Source: Meconema thalassinum (taxonomy: Eukaryota > Arthropoda > Insecta > Orthoptera > Tettigoniidae). Taken from it: 64,000 nt of DNA. The position numbers and the translations under genes are program-made. The notes under the pieces were generated by a model. That model saw only the letters and a list, made by a program, of their open reading frames with translations, made no database searches and had not been told where the DNA came from. The stretch lies in contig OX336397.1 of the NCBI GenBank assembly GCA_946902985.2, forward strand, positions 156,295,890-156,359,889, given 5' to 3'. This document shows positions 44,030 through 56,635 of this stretch, one piece after another (position 1 is the first letter of the stretch; each line of letters begins with the position of its first letter).

Positions 44030-44130
44030 TTGGGATTATGAGCCACAGGACCTCCTTTTTTACGTGGAATCCGAACCACAGGACATGGCATTTCACTTCG
44101 AAAATCTCACATGCATTGACCGGGTTATTT
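44030..44130. repeat. Short repeat shared with the LTR element interior
   Basis: GTGGAATCCGAACCACAGGA, CATGGCATTTCACTTCG and ATGCATTGACCG are near-identical to 54565-54620 inside the LTR retrotransposon. The family is unknown. Bases 44131-44576 contain overlapping frames on both strands without recognisable motifs. Confidence 0.6.
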
Positions 44131-44576
44131 TATCAGTCTCCTGACAGGAGGGTAGCAAGTTTAATGGTACAGACTGTAGTGATACGCCATTTATAGGGTA
44201 TTAGTTGACTGCAGAAGGGCATGCGAGGACTACCACATGCATATTTCTCTTCAAAAGCGTCCCTTTTTGTTGCTCGAGACAGCTGAGAACTGTTTGTTAT
44301 ACATGGTCGCCACGACAGTACCCAACCGATGACGTCACGCAGCAGCCTATGCTCTGGCAAGCCGAAGCGCGGAGCCCGGAGTGGCTCCCCCTGGCGCAAA
44401 CCGGTGATTACATCGGCTAATCGTGGCGTGTGTAACGAGGTGTGGTTCCGAACAGAGCGTGGAAGGTCACACCCCGTCACTAGAGGGCACGCGTGCACGT
44501 CACGTGACGATACAAAGCCAGCAGCAGGATGCATCAAACGTCCAACGCTGCCAGTCGCATTGCAAACTGTGACATG

Positions 44577-45194
44577 GGGGCGTCAACCGAAGAGCAATGA
44601 GGTGTTGTTCGATTTCTGACAGCGGAAGGAGTAGGGGGAAAGGACATTCATCGCCGAATGTCACAAGTGTACGGCGAACATCGCATGTTCTTTGCAAGGG
44701 TCAAGGCGTGGCACAAGCGCTTCAGGGAAGGACGGGTGTCGTTAGCCGATGATGCCCTGTCTGGGGCACCCCCCCCCCCCCCGACCATCCTCCCCCTCCC
44801 CACCCTGCATGCATTACCGATGACAACGTCTAGCTGGTAGATGCACTCATTACCCAGGACCGCCGAGTGACAGTGAACGCCATAGCCGCCGTGGTCACTC
44901 CACGACAATGCACGACCTCATACGGCCAACACAGTCGCGGCACTCCTGCAGAAATTCAAATGGGAGGTTCTCGGCCACCCTCCATACAGTCCAGACCTCT
45001 CTCCCTGTGATTACGCCATGTCTGGTCCCCTGAAAAGGGCTCTGCGGGGCAAACGATTCACCTCGGACGCCGACGTCCAGCTGTACGTGCGGAACTGATT
45101 CACATCTCAGCCCGGGGAATTTTATGAGACAGCCATTCACCGCCTCGTGTCACAGTGGGACAAGTGCCTCAACAGCCAGGGCCAATACTTCTAA
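44577..45194 (+). pseudogene. Mariner-type transposase, deleted and with stops
   Basis: N-terminal helix-turn-helix: VRFLTAEGVGGKDIHRRMSQ, VYGEHRMFFARVKAWHKRFR, EGRVSLADDALSG. A run of C (44768-44782) marks a slippage site and the frame then shifts. After QDRRVTVNAIAA an internal deletion removes the first catalytic strand. The sequence resumes at LHDNARPHTANTVAALLQKF and HPPYSPDLSPCDYAM, the second and third catalytic Asp sites of a DD34D enzyme, and ends WDKCLNSQGQYF, stop. One further stop replaces Trp in VRN-stop-FTSQ. Non-functional. Confidence 0.88.
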
Positions 45195-45494
45195 CAAACA
45201 AGTACTGGTTTCTGAAATTATGCCTCCGGCTCGTTACATTTTGAACGCACCTTATAGCTCTGAGACTTGTCGTCAATTATGAAGAAACATTTCACACTCA
45301 GAATGTAAGAACTTGATTAAGCAGATCATGGCTGCCCTAGGTGGCCATGAGAGTATGGCCTCCTATCTTCTTCGTCATTTTATTTTCCTATCATTCAGTG
45401 ATGTGTACATCTCCGTTGTCTCTGTCAAATCAACCGTCTCATCATCCACCACCTGTAGGATGCCTTCATCTATTCAGAAAACATGACCATACAA

Positions 45495-45770
45495 AAGGCC
45501 CAAGATCGCGGGATCAAACACGGCCGAAGTCGTCGGATTTGTTAAGAATGATGAAAATCTCTCAGTATGCCTTCCTTCGGAGGGAAAGTAAAGCCGGTGG
45601 TCCCGTCGGTGGTCCCATGTTATAGATTTATGGCATGAACAAGAACCTTCTACTAATTACACTTGTGTAAAGCTAAATTATAGGTTAGATTTCACTAACA
45701 ATCTTAGGTTCCAATGTTCGTTGCCAGGAGACGACTGCGGTGGCATCTAGTAACCAAGTTCAGAACTAGT
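45495..45770 (+). mobile_element. SINE type II, partial and diverged
   Basis: GCCCAAGATCGCGGGATCAA (box B region, mutated), CCTTCCTTCGGAGGGAAAGT, ATAGATTTATGGCATGAACA and GACTGCGGTGGCATCTAGTA match SINE type II. The head is missing. Bases 45257-45494 hold nothing recognisable. Confidence 0.7.
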
Positions 45771-46289
45771 TGGTCGTTGACGGTGATGTTTTATCATTTT
45801 TTATTTTGGTCAAATAACACAAAATAGGCTCTTAAAAACGCTTTAAAATTAAAATGTATCGTATTATCAACTAGTTATTCTTCAAATTCTAGGCGTATAG
45901 AATGTCAACGGAAGGCAAATCAGTGGAGTCCCGAATAGAACAGTTATGAGATCTGGCGGAAAAGTTTCGCATAAGAAATCCATTTACTGAACAGAGAGCT
46001 GGATTACAATTTCCCTGAAATTAATTAAATGCGCTTGCTTTCTCCATGACGTTCTGGTGTGTTTATGTTAACAACAGCATTTACTAAAATTGTCGGCGAA
46101 ATCTTATGAATGTAGCCCTGTGTAGAAAGTGAAGTTGCGGATATTAAGGTACAGTGCTATTTCTTTTACAATATTGCCCAATGCCAAAATGAGGGATAGG
46201 ATATCCTTAACATTGTCGGTAATGGCTATAAGGATGGTGTTGCAAACTTCTGGACGTAGATTCCTAATGTTCTTGCATATTTCATAGTA

Positions 46290-46640
46290 TTTTCTTGTTA
46301 CCGTAAAGGTTCATGCTGATTTTGTGTTTGTATTTGAGATTGTTACTACAATGGTTGATCCAATATAGGCTACATTGTCAAATTTCAAATCATGTAATTC
46401 ATTTCTGACATGTTGGATTTTGAGTGCATGTGCGAAGCTATTCTTACCTAAATATTGAGCTTTGAATGGTTGGAGAAACTGTACCATTATGAAAAGTATT
46501 ACTTTAATGACCCCCATTATCGTACAGTTTTCTGACATACCTAGGTATAATACTGTATTAACATTTCGACATCATCGAACTAATGTAATTTGAATGATCA
46601 TTAATTATTATCCCTTCCTATATTATTCTGCTAAGGTCCC
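46290..46640 (+). repeat. Family E repeat, partial copy 3
   Basis: AATGGTTGGAGAAACTGTAC, CCCATTATCGTACAGTTTTC and TGACATACC match the family E segments at 36786-37700 and, reversed, 59110-59300. The TIR-like tips (GCATAATGTAC) are not seen. Bases 45771-46289 hold nothing recognisable. Confidence 0.55.
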
Positions 46641-46949
46641 ATTCCAGTTTAGTACCGAAAATAAGGTCCCATTAACACCAACCTACACATAAGGGACCTA
46701 CAGGTTCAGCATAACCCAATGCGTAAGCGAAACGAACTAACTTACTCTTTAAATGCCCCACAATTAAAAAATACCTTAAAACATGTATATTTACAATGAA
46801 ATAATGAAAGAATGCAACATGGTAACCATGGTAACAGAATCTCACAGGTCAATCAATTTCTGTAAGATGCAATGCATTTCGAATTATTACATTACTGTGA
46901 AAGTTTCCAGACGGTTATACGTTTATCACTGAACCAAATTAAGCTGTAA

Positions 46950-47318
46950 AATTCATCAATACTTACAGTATAATGCGTTTAAGGGGGTCAAGGGGCACTC
47001 TAGAATGTTTTCATGCAATTTTCACGTGTGAGTGTGGTACGAAAGGTCTTTTTCACCCGACTATAAAGGGTCTCCGAAAACCACATTTAAAGGCCCTTAA
47101 GTTAACAGTGTCTGTGATATTCCCGGAAAACGAACTTTCGCTCTGATATACCTATGAAGGAATGACAAACCCCTAACCCCTGCACCAGTAGCTGAATTGA
47201 TAAAGTCTGATTATTCATACCTAGGATAAATCAGTCATAGCATTCATGATTGAGATTTTGCTAAGTGTACTCTACAACTAGAATATTCGCGGGCGAAGCC
47301 GCGACGGGTAATGCTAGT
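46950..47318 (-). repeat. Family D-like repeat end
   Basis: On minus it begins ACTAGCATTACCCGTCGCGG and CTTCGCCCGCG, the same opening as the D block at 14594 (TACTAGC..ACCCGCGGCTTCGCTCGCG). The rest is too diverged to align by eye. Bases 46641-46949 hold nothing recognisable. Confidence 0.55.
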
Positions 47319-47330
47319 ATGTATTATTTG

Positions 47331-47758
47331 AAAGAAACTGAAAGGTGGGAAAGAAGATCTCACAAAGACATTTATCAACGCTTTGGGAAGACGAGCATCA
47401 ACCGAATTCAGGAGAGGAGGAGGAGGTTGTAGTGGTTGGGTCATGTCATTGCAGCTGAAGATTCCATATCCAATCGTGTTTTCAGCTCGACACCAATTGG
47501 GAGACGCCTGAGAGGTCGTCCTAGATCAAGAACGAACGATAATGTCACTGGTAAAGGAGGCACCAACAGCAACTGTGAAGGATGCAAGGGACAGAGAGAG
47601 GCGGTAGACAATCGGCGACCGATAGCCTACTTGTGAAAAGACTCAGTCCCTCCTGTTGTAACGCCTGTGTTGTTTTGTATATGAGATTTTGTTTCATGCT
47701 CTTATTATCTGCCTTGGGTCTTAATGGCATGTTAATGCAATAAATGATGAAAATGATG
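47331..47758 (+). mobile_element. 5'-truncated LINE tail with (GAT)n end
   Basis: A duplication ATGTATTATTTG lies at 47319-47330 and 47759-47770. Frame: TSINRIQERRRRL, a stop in place of the expected Trp, WLGHVIAAEDSISNRVFSST, RRLRGRPRSRTNDNVTG. This is a non-LTR C-terminus. The 3' end has AATAAATGATGAAAATGATG, a polyadenylation-like AATAAA plus a GAT tail. Bases 47771-48403 hold nothing recognisable. Confidence 0.85.
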
Positions 47759-48403
47759 ATGTATTATTTGTACCTATATCCACCACAATCACTAAGGTTG
47801 ACAGACAATTCCATATACCGTACAATCAAGAGCACAAGGATAAGTGAACAAAGAACAATAACACTATGAGTTGAGAAATTATACGTGCCCCTCAGCTTAC
47901 TGCCAACTGCAGGAGCACCACAGCTCGCTTACCTGGAACAAACAGAAATAGGCGACATTGATAAGAGGAACAAATATTTCACGCATTTTACTGTTTATTT
48001 CAATGAACTGAGGCTTGTCAACCATCTAAATCTACAGTAGCTTGGCCGCGGTGAACTCATCACCAATACAGGCATTCATAAACCAGCTTTGAGGGAGGAT
48101 GTACCGGTAGGTGAAATTTTCATGAAAATGTTATTTTTTTATTTCCTGTGAAAATTGTATGTAGTTTCAAGATTATAATCCCAAAGTTTCATTGCTGTAT
48201 TTCAATTCTAAGGGCGTCAAAAAATCGAAACTTTATGGCGCCACGCCCCCTATTTTGCTGTCACCAGTACAGCTGGACAGGAATCCGTATATATGTTGCC
48301 ACTCTGCCCGTCCTTGCGAGGAAATGATTGATGCTATTGGTCGGAAGGCTGTGGACAAGATGACGGCTGTTCTGGTTCTTTGTTGTTGAGTAACTATGGA
48401 TAC

Positions 48404-49276
48404 TGTTTTAGATCCCTTATTTGGGGGTGGATCTAAAAGGGAGAGTTGCTGTACTAATTTATGAGTTTGTGCCTAAAGAAGGGTAGCTCCCCTTGACAGG
48501 GCAAGCTGACCAGTGTAGTGTGTTGTGGTGTGCTAGGAACTAGGGGGCGCTCCTATAAAGACTGTAAATGTGGTTTAAGGGATGTAGCCTTAGCACGCGG
48601 GTCGATGTACTAGTCGCCCAGCCGGCTACTTATTATATAATCACCTTGCTAGTGTCAGCGGTTCGGCACGCGCTTCACTTGAGCACGCGAGCCGCTGTGA
48701 GGAATACAAGGACGTCTGAGTTGGCGTTATTACTACGGTGTGTCACGTCTGACTGTGACGGGAGTAAGGAAGGACGTTGGGACGTGAAGAAGAGTGTAGA
48801 TCAGTAATGCAAGTGTAAGAGACTGACCAAGTGTTTATTGGTCAGCAATGAGTAACTGTTAGTCCCTTTTAAGGGATCTTGTGATGTTATAATGTGAGTA
48901 CAAACTGTGGGTGTTAGGTTACAAAAGTAGGATTCTGAACACTGACTGACTGACTCACCTCGGTTGACACTGTCGTTAGCCTCCGGCTGTCTCGTCGAAG
49001 CACTGATGATGGAGAGATCCTCGTGACCCACTTAAGGCACCTTTTATACCTTTAGCCTCTGTTCTGTCAGCGCGTTGTGGCATAGTTGAACCAGTTTGTA
49101 GTATGTCGCTGTGTGTCATAATTACGCAAGGGTTGAGCTGCTTTATGGAGTAGCCAGCTGCCCTTATAGTATTGATGGATATTGGGTAGGCTTTTAAAGG
49201 GTTGCCTTTTATGAGATTTAGACAGATGATGGGGGGGATGATCTCTAAGGGGTGCATACCCCTTGGGTATTGTACA
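48404..49276 (-). repeat. 3' LTR
   Basis: Starts TGTACAATACCCAAGGGGTA and ends GATCTAAAACA on minus. It matches the 5' LTR at a constant offset of 8944 bp; even the seven-G run near 49230 is the same. TATAAAAGG lies at 49041-49049 and AATAAA at 48834-48839 on minus. Confidence 0.95.
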
Positions 49277-49291
49277 AGCCTCTTCCTCCAT
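49277..49291 (-). other. Polypurine tract
   Basis: On minus the 15 bases ending at the 3' LTR read ATGGAGGAAGAGGCT. This purine-rich run directly before the LTR is where plus-strand DNA synthesis is primed in LTR elements. Confidence 0.8.
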
Positions 49292-52200
49292 TTGGTCGCG
49301 TCCTCGCGACCGGGAAGGGCACTTGGGGTTGGGATGTTGTCGTAGTAGTTTTTGAATCCCCCTCGTCTCTTCTGGTGGTGGCGTCGTAAGCGTCGTCGTA
49401 TGGAACGGGTGTCGTCGTGCAGAAGTGTAGGTGTGCGGTCAGCCCGTGTTCAGAGGGGAGGGTTATGGGGTGTACATAGATATATATGTATATAAATTTT
49501 ACATTGCATGGTGAAATGTGCATTAACATTGTTGAATAAAGAAAATAATTGCTATTGAGGCACAATCGCCATTGCCGTTGTCGGCATAAAAAAGAAAAAA
49601 AACATGGTTATACCTGGTTACATAGTTGTGCAGGGAGGAAAAACCCAGGGCCGAACGGATGATTGCGTCGTCCGCCCTATCTTGGGGAAAAAGTGCTCCC
49701 TGCAATAAAGAAGATAGGAGAGAATAGAAAAAAATGGGTGTTCCAGGGTATAATTTAAAGGAAATATTTAAAATGTATTTATTGGTGTGGGATAAAACGG
49801 AACACCCTGACAAATGGGGAAGTTAGAAGAGAGAAAAATGAAAGAAAACAATTCACAGACATTGGTTACGTGTTACCTTAGCAAACGAAACAAAACAAAA
49901 CAAAAATATAGACATCGTGTACACGTGAACTTGATAAACAGACAAAAATATATATAGTGTTTAATGTATTATGTTGCGATGCTGACATTTAGGAATTTCC
50001 ATTGGAATAATTGCCCGTGGGCGCATGAATATGTATGTAGTTTACTCTTTAAAATTATGAACTACAATGACCTTATGTCTACTTAAACGCGCTAAACCCT
50101 TATAATTCTAGTTTTTGTTTGGATCCTCGCGTGCACGCTACCTGTTTGTACGTACGCTTGCCGTATCACGGCTGATCCTATACGGCCACCTCTTGGCACG
50201 GTTGAGTGGTCGTACCGCTTGCAGTGTATTCTTAATACCTAGTCTGTGAAGCATCCTCTGTGGGTGAATGCTTGCACACTTGGCCATGAGGGTCGCCGCC
50301 ACATGCCGGTTGCGCCCTCATCGCCGTAAGCTGCGTCGCATTTTGACGCTTCAAGTGTTTTTGTTTTATGCAGATCTGCCAGCAAGCCTGATGCCCCACA
50401 GGCATCATTCCTGCTGTGCAGATTATTGACGTGTAGCTGTAAAAAAAAAATGTAGTGAGTGTGTAAGTGAGAATGAATGTTAAATGGAGGTTAGTATGCA
50501 CAGGTATAATACTACAATAAGGGGGCATCAAATAGCATGTTGCTGCTATCTGGCAGCAAAATCATAATTACACGTGTCATATTCTAGGTGACAATGCCTG
50601 CAAAAAAAAAATGGAGAGGTTAACAAAACATTGAAATTCCTTATTCCATATGCCGCTTCCTGTGGCAGCGTTGCCACAGTCTGAAGCCCCTTTTTACCTG
50701 TGAAAAGAATGGCATGGTTATTATTACTCGATATATGGCCGGGCTTACCCTATATGGTGCCGTAACGTCATTTCCTAATGTGTTGTAGTATTGGGCTTAC
50801 CCTGGCAACGAATTTGGGCCGCCAGGCGCCGAAATTTTACCTCAATATATGTATTAAAAAAAATTGTCTTAAATGTAAGACTATGCTACATTATAATAAC
50901 TTATCATGAGTTATCGGACTTACCCTGATGACGGATTTGTGGGTCATCAGGCGCCGAACGGCGTTCTCTTATACTACTTATTCTACTTATGGTATATATA
51001 AAAAAAAACTACATCTAAGCCGAGAGGGTTGCCTTAATCTATTGCCGAAAGATGCTGTGCTGAATTGCAACAGTGTTCATTAAATTTGCTTAATCCTAGG
51101 TTGCGTGTCAAATGCAACCGTCTATAACTAAATTTGGCCTAGGACGATCGCCTGGGGCAATTAAATCCCCAGATCACCACCCGCACGAGCCCCAGAAACA
51201 CCGGTTGTCTCTAGGGTCGCTAGATTCCGTCCCCTTAACTCTAGGTGTCGACGTCTATTACTAGGACTAATCTATGCGCAGGCGCTTACGGTGCCACTAA
51301 GCTAACCGTTTCGCCCGCTGTAACTTTCGTGTTCATAACCGGGTGCTGTTCCTATTCGACGTAGGTGAGCCGCCCACTTGGCTCCTGTGAGGGGCGCGCA
51401 ATGCCCCATCTCTTAATGCCCTCTGACTGCCCGATGCGTCGTCATTTATGTGGGCATTGGACAGTGTGGTCCAATGGCATAATATCCTCCGGGAAAAAAG
51501 CGTCCGGGGAGTCCTCTTTGCCTGTGTCGGCCGCAATATTTGTATTCATATGTCCTCCGGGAAGTGAGCGTCCGGGGAGTCCTCTTCGCCTTAATCGGCA
51601 TTGCTGGGTTGGCCCACTGAACCCTTTTGAGTGCCCGCTATGCTACTCATTTAAGAACTCTGGCGACCCGTTGTCGTCCATTTACGTGGGCGCAGGACCG
51701 AATGAGCGCGTACATTCCATATATATATATTCATATTTCATTCTGCATTATTGATTACCGTCGTGGTCTTCACCTTCACCTCGCGGGGTAAGGACTTGTC
51801 GGATCTAGGATTGGTCCTGCTGAACCCTTGGATCCTGCTTCACTCCTGACGAATAGGAGTCTGACTCCCCGCCATGGAAGTCCTACTTACGTAAATTTAA
51901 CTAACAGTCTAGTCATAATATGGTCGTCTCTAGGGATAGCTCCCGAGGCCGGCGCGGAGTGAGCTATTTCTCCCGCCATTCTCAGGAAGTCTCCCTGCAG
52001 GTTTTGGCTTCGATGACCGTGGCTCAAAGTGGGTTTAGCATCCCTTCCTCCCAGGGGCGGTTTATGCGCACCTAGGATTCCAGAGCTTGCCCGACCAGGC
52101 CGCGAATGCTTTGACCTTACGTGGTTCGTCTATTTGGTCTAGTCGTCAGTAATTTGATGAGCCGACTGGGGTAAGGGTCCACATCGCCTTCCCCAGCTCT

Positions 52201-55200
52201 GCTCCTAGTGTTGTGCTTTTGACCTTTGGCTAACGCCGGTATCATCAGCCAGGGTGTTTCAGATTCCCTTTTTTTTTTTTTTTTTAAATATAGGTGTAAC
52301 CTGTGTAAAAAGTGTCAAATGTAAAATACTTCCAGTGTGGTGGGCTGGTAAAACCTCTACATACGTAGACTACTTTAGGCTACCTGTGCTATATCAGCTT
52401 CTCCAGCGATACTGCTCTTTTTTAACCTTGATGGAGGTGTTAGTAGGGTCTGTGGCGTCAGGTACCCTGTTATTGTGATCTGGGGGTAGTTATCTGTAGA
52501 GTGGGTTAAAGCAGGGTAGGAGGAGGTTGCGCACTTCCGAATTCCGCGTTAGTGGCGGCCTGGAACCGGTTTTTGTGCTGGGATGCTCCTACAGTGAGTG
52601 GAACGGGGCAGGTAATTCCCGGGGTGGCAAAAAATAAAATAAAAATCCATGCCGGTCTGATATCAATATCCCCTGGTGAATGGATGGGATATACATGCAT
52701 GCGTCTGGATATGAGGCGTTTGCACTCATGTATGGATAGGTGTAGGTTGAGGCATAATACTAATATATTTCCCTCTCATGCGGGATGATTTAAATTTAAA
52801 AAAAATGGTTAGTATTTATTACTTATGGCCTCATCTCTCATATGGAGATGTGCATTACGCTTAGTTGGTGTTGGCCGATGCACCCCTCTCATTCAGGTGA
52901 TAGCGGTGGGGCTCAAGGCGTAGCATGCCCTTTCTGTAAACACATGAAGTTTACCAACCCTTATGTATACTTTGTAGTGTAGTGTAGCTGTGCTGGTCGT
53001 GTTCATGTGTCTGCGTTGTTTATGTTTGGACGTGAAAAGGTTATGGGAAGGGAGTAGAGTGGGACGCTGTTAGCATGTTCTCTTATCATCCTTCCTTGGT
53101 CCATGTTGGTTTTCTATCCGCGCTTTGGGATAGCGAAGCTTCACGACCTACTCTGGTCCGTTATAGGGCTAAGTCCTAGTCGCCTGGAATGATTTGTTTC
53201 GGGACTAGGGTCGCAAAAAGAAGTTGTTAAGGGGAGGTCCCGTTTCCTCAAAGTCCCTATGTTCGCCCCTGATTGGTGAGCGCGTTTGTGTGTGTGTGTG
53301 TGACTACGCTCCGCTACACCACGCGGACGCCTGGTCTGCTGTAGGGCTAAGTCCTACTGTGTATATTGTGTATGGGTAGGAAGCGCCCGTGGCCTGCCAA
53401 CGTCTTTACGAACGTGCTACTCTGGGCCTGCGACAAGTTTTGGTCTGTGACGTCTGCTTGTTGATAAATGCTTTCGCAGTGTTGAAAAATGTATAGTGTT
53501 ATGATTGTTCTGCATTTGTTTATTCATGGTCACTGCCACTACACAATCGCGTTTTGTCATCGACAGTGTTGCAAAGTGGCTAAGTCTGCAAGTCATCAGT
53601 TTGTGTGTGTAACTTCAGGCCGGGATTTTATGTAGGTTAACCACTGTTGCGTGTTTTTCTGCACGTATGCCAGTGTGGTCATTGTGTTAAATTCCTGGCG
53701 GCCCGATGTGGTAATCCGCCCTGCTACTATTGCCGTTGTGTGGCCATTATTCCGTAAGACCGTTGTCTTACGAAATTTATATGTCTCTGTCTGGAAAGTC
53801 CATTTTCCCTGTCAAGTGTATTTCTGGAATTTTATGCCTGTCATTTGGCCGCAGGAATGTAGTATTATCTGTCTAAGCCGTTATATGGGCCAATTTTGGT
53901 GTGATTGGAAGGCCGTCTGCTTGTTTTTCCCTGGCGTGCAATTTTCTCTGGGGTTCGAACCCGTGTTCTATGTAATTCTCTGTGTTATATGTCTGCGTTG
54001 TTCATGTTCTGCGGGCATTCTGTCTGTATTTTGTTTGTGTTTCTCGTACCGAAAATACCGTTGTTTAGTTAGTTTTCGGTACGAGGTTTTTGTGTGTGGA
54101 CATGGGTTCGAAGCCGGTTGTCTGTAAAGATTTGGTGGCCATTTCTGTGCCGCCTACACTATGGCAAATGGGCTGTGTGTTTTTCTATGCGCAACCCCTA
54201 GTATACCTTCCTGCGAGGAGTTTGCTTATTTTTGCCCTCTCCTCGTAGTGTAAATTTTGAAGATATAGGGTTCTTGGGTTGGCTATGAATGATTCCGTGC
54301 AGTGTGCTTTGGGAACTGTCGTCTGTAAGGCTCGCAGTTTATCACTGAGGTCTGCTTTACTGCTGAGTATGATGGTGTCGGGTTGCAATGTCTTGCGCGC
54401 TCGCTTGTTTACTTGTTTCGATAACGCTGTGTATCCGAACATGTGTTCTTAATCAGCCTGCTTTCTGTTAGTGCTCTTCGCATTATAAAAAGGCAAGAGG
54501 GGAATTTTGTGGTTTAACGTGACCATTTCTGGAGATCATGTGCCACGGGATTTCCGTTTTACTTGGAATCCAAACCACAGGCCATGGCATTTCACTTCGG
54601 AAATCTCATATGCATTGGCCGTCTGTGAAAGAACCTTCCATTGACTACACTTGTGTCCCCGAGTGTTGTGTTATGTATACCTATGTATAAAATATATATA
54701 TAGTTTATTTGGCCATTTTTCTTTCTTGGGCTAAATGTGTGAAACGAAAAAAAAAAATTATTTATGCCCCGCTCTGCATTAAGAGAGCACATTGAAAGAA
54801 AATAATAGTAGGTGGCGTTAGTCTCTAAAAATTATGTCGTGAGCACTATGTTTTTGGAAAAAAAATGGTGATTGGGACCTGAGTGTAGTATTTACCATTT
54901 TGGTAACGTGAGTACTACCGTAATCTGGTTACGTCTCAGGGGAATCTACCGACACTGTCTAGTACACCTTAGGAAGGCCATTGCCAGACGTAACTGATAC
55001 CCTTGTATCCACGTCACGAGCAAAGCCAGTGCACTGTGGGAGTCAAACCTGCCTATCAAAGTAATTGTAACTCACCAAAATGACAGTGTCTCATCCCGGT
55101 GTGCAATTGGGCTTTTTAGTTGGTTAAAGCACACCTCCCAAAATTTTTTTTTTTTTTTTTTTTTTGAAACTAGTTTGAGATTCTTAATTCTTGCCATGCT

Positions 55201-55650
55201 TACGGTTTTTGCCCGCAACAAGAGAATCTGTCAAACTGTGGAACCATAACGTAGAACGTCTAGTCATTTCTACTTAGAAAGACTCCCTTAAGCTCTATGC
55301 TGTGATTTTATGCCTAAGTTGTGTTCAAAATATCTCTTTCCGGCCTTAAGCCTGATGGGCTTTCACTTGGCTTAGTGATGGCCTAATAGAAAGATGCCAT
55401 GGTTCCCAAAAAAAAAAACACAGAAGGATTTAAAATTACTCACTTCTAATTTGGCCATGTTGCCCTGTATATACATAAAATACGAGAAAGAAAAAAAATG
55501 CGCAGTTTATGTTTACTATGTAATTGTCGGTCTATTTTCTGATATCTCCCGCGTGAAAGAACTTGTGTGGCCATTTATGATGGGGGAAGTGATGTTATTT
55601 TATTTCTTTGGCCTTGGTGGAAGTCGTTATCGTCTTTCGAGCTTCAGTGC
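49292..55650 (-). other. Interior of LTR element without recognisable genes
   Basis: About 6.4 kb of sense (minus) sequence with frequent stops. The longest sense frames are about 100 codons or less, for example 54442-54185 (SKADLSDKLRALQTTVPKAH), with no similarity I recognise. Two direct near-copies of TCCGGGGAGTCCTCTT.GCC lie at 51508-51530 and 51570-51592. Long homopolymers occur at 52267-52286 (T) and 55146-55165 (T). A short host repeat shared with 44030-44130 lies at 54565-54620. A 158-codon plus-strand frame (53651-54127) is antisense and cysteine/phenylalanine-rich, without motifs. Confidence 0.6.
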
Positions 55651-56606
55651 TCAGAAAGGTGAAGGGTTTTGCCCTGTTACGATATTATAGGCCTCTGAAA
55701 TCCATTGAGGTGTTTCTTTGCTGTTTTCCGGCGGAATTTCTAGCAAAGTAAGCCTTGCCCTACTTCCACCGTAGCGCGTGTTTCTAGGTCTAAGTGTACC
55801 TGTATTTAAGGGCGTTATTGCGCTTGGCGCTATCTTAGCAGATTTTGCGGGAGTGTATGTATGTTTGACTGCGAGGTTTTGTGGGGTGGGTAATAATACC
55901 TTTCCTAATCCCCGTGTATTGTATGGTAATGCCTGTTTAATCTGTATGTGCGTGTACCGTGCATCCTGAGGGACTAATGCCGGTGTTCGCCTCCGTTCTG
56001 GCAAATTTGCCCTTTGAACTGGCGGTGCAGGCCGCTTAAGTGCCTGTTTCTGTCCTGCCAATGTGGTGTCGTGTAGCCTGTCCGCTTTCTGGCCCGTGGC
56101 CACGGCAGACTCCTGCCACTGTGTTAGCCTATCTGTGTGAGTGTATGTAGGCTTTATATGTGGTAGGTCAGGCTCTACGTCGTCAGCCCATGACGAGGTT
56201 ACCTCCTGTTGTCCCTCTGTCGTATTATGTGTGATTGAAGGTCCTGGCTTCAACTCCCTCTCGTTCATCCGGTCCGAGGGGATTGTTCTAGGCTCTTCCC
56301 CTCGGCTTGGCAAAATTGCCTTCCGATCCGGAGCTGGAGGACGTGTGTCTGTGTAGGATGTATTCTTTAGTATGTTGGAGCCTAACCTGGCCGTCTCCTG
56401 GACTGTGGCCACGGCGAACTCCTGCCACTGCGTGGCAGTACTTGTCGAGAGGGACATCCTCGCAAATTGTCGAGTTAGCGTATCTACGCTTATGTCCTCT
56501 CTCGGCTGGGCTGGTGGCCCTACCATGAACTCAAAAATGGCCTTATTGGCTTGTAGCTCACGGTATTTGTCCCAAATTTGGGTGTACTGCCTTATTGAGG
56601 CTCATG
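55651..56606 (-). CDS. LTR element ORF2, gag-region protein of unknown function
   Basis: 291 codons from the first Met (56526); the frame is open further upstream to about 56606 (QYTQIWDKYRELQANKAIFE, FMVGPP), so translation may start earlier or by frameshift. The product is Pro/Thr/Arg-rich and looks unstructured. Two similar segments about 103 residues apart, TQWQEFAVATVQETARL (residue 32) and TQWQESAVATGQKADRL (residue 135), are each followed by RPPAPDRKAILPSR or RPAPPVQRANLPER, pointing to an internal duplication. There is no zinc knuckle, protease or RT motif. Its place just after ORF1 near the 5' LTR suggests a gag-derived or accessory role. The frame is uninterrupted, which fits a young element. 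Confidence 0.6.
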
Positions 56607-56635
56607 GCCTGCTTGCAAATTACTGTACTAATGTA

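Larger units (their letters stand above)
41544..45254 (+). mobile_element. Mariner-type element, 3.7 kb, with nested SINEs
   Basis: Ends: TCAGGTGCGTTCAAAAATTA, ACGAGCCGGAGGC on the left; mirrored TAAGGTGCGTTCAAAATGTA, ACGAGCCGGAGGC on the right. TA lies at 41542-41543 and 45255-45256. The transposase pseudogene occupies the right end. The length exceeds the roughly 1.3 kb of a bare mariner because SINE-like repeats and other DNA have entered the left part. Confidence 0.82.

Noticed and set aside
53651..54127. 158-codon plus-strand frame inside the LTR element
   Set aside because: Antisense to the element, Cys/Phe/Val-rich without motifs; stop avoidance fits the base composition.
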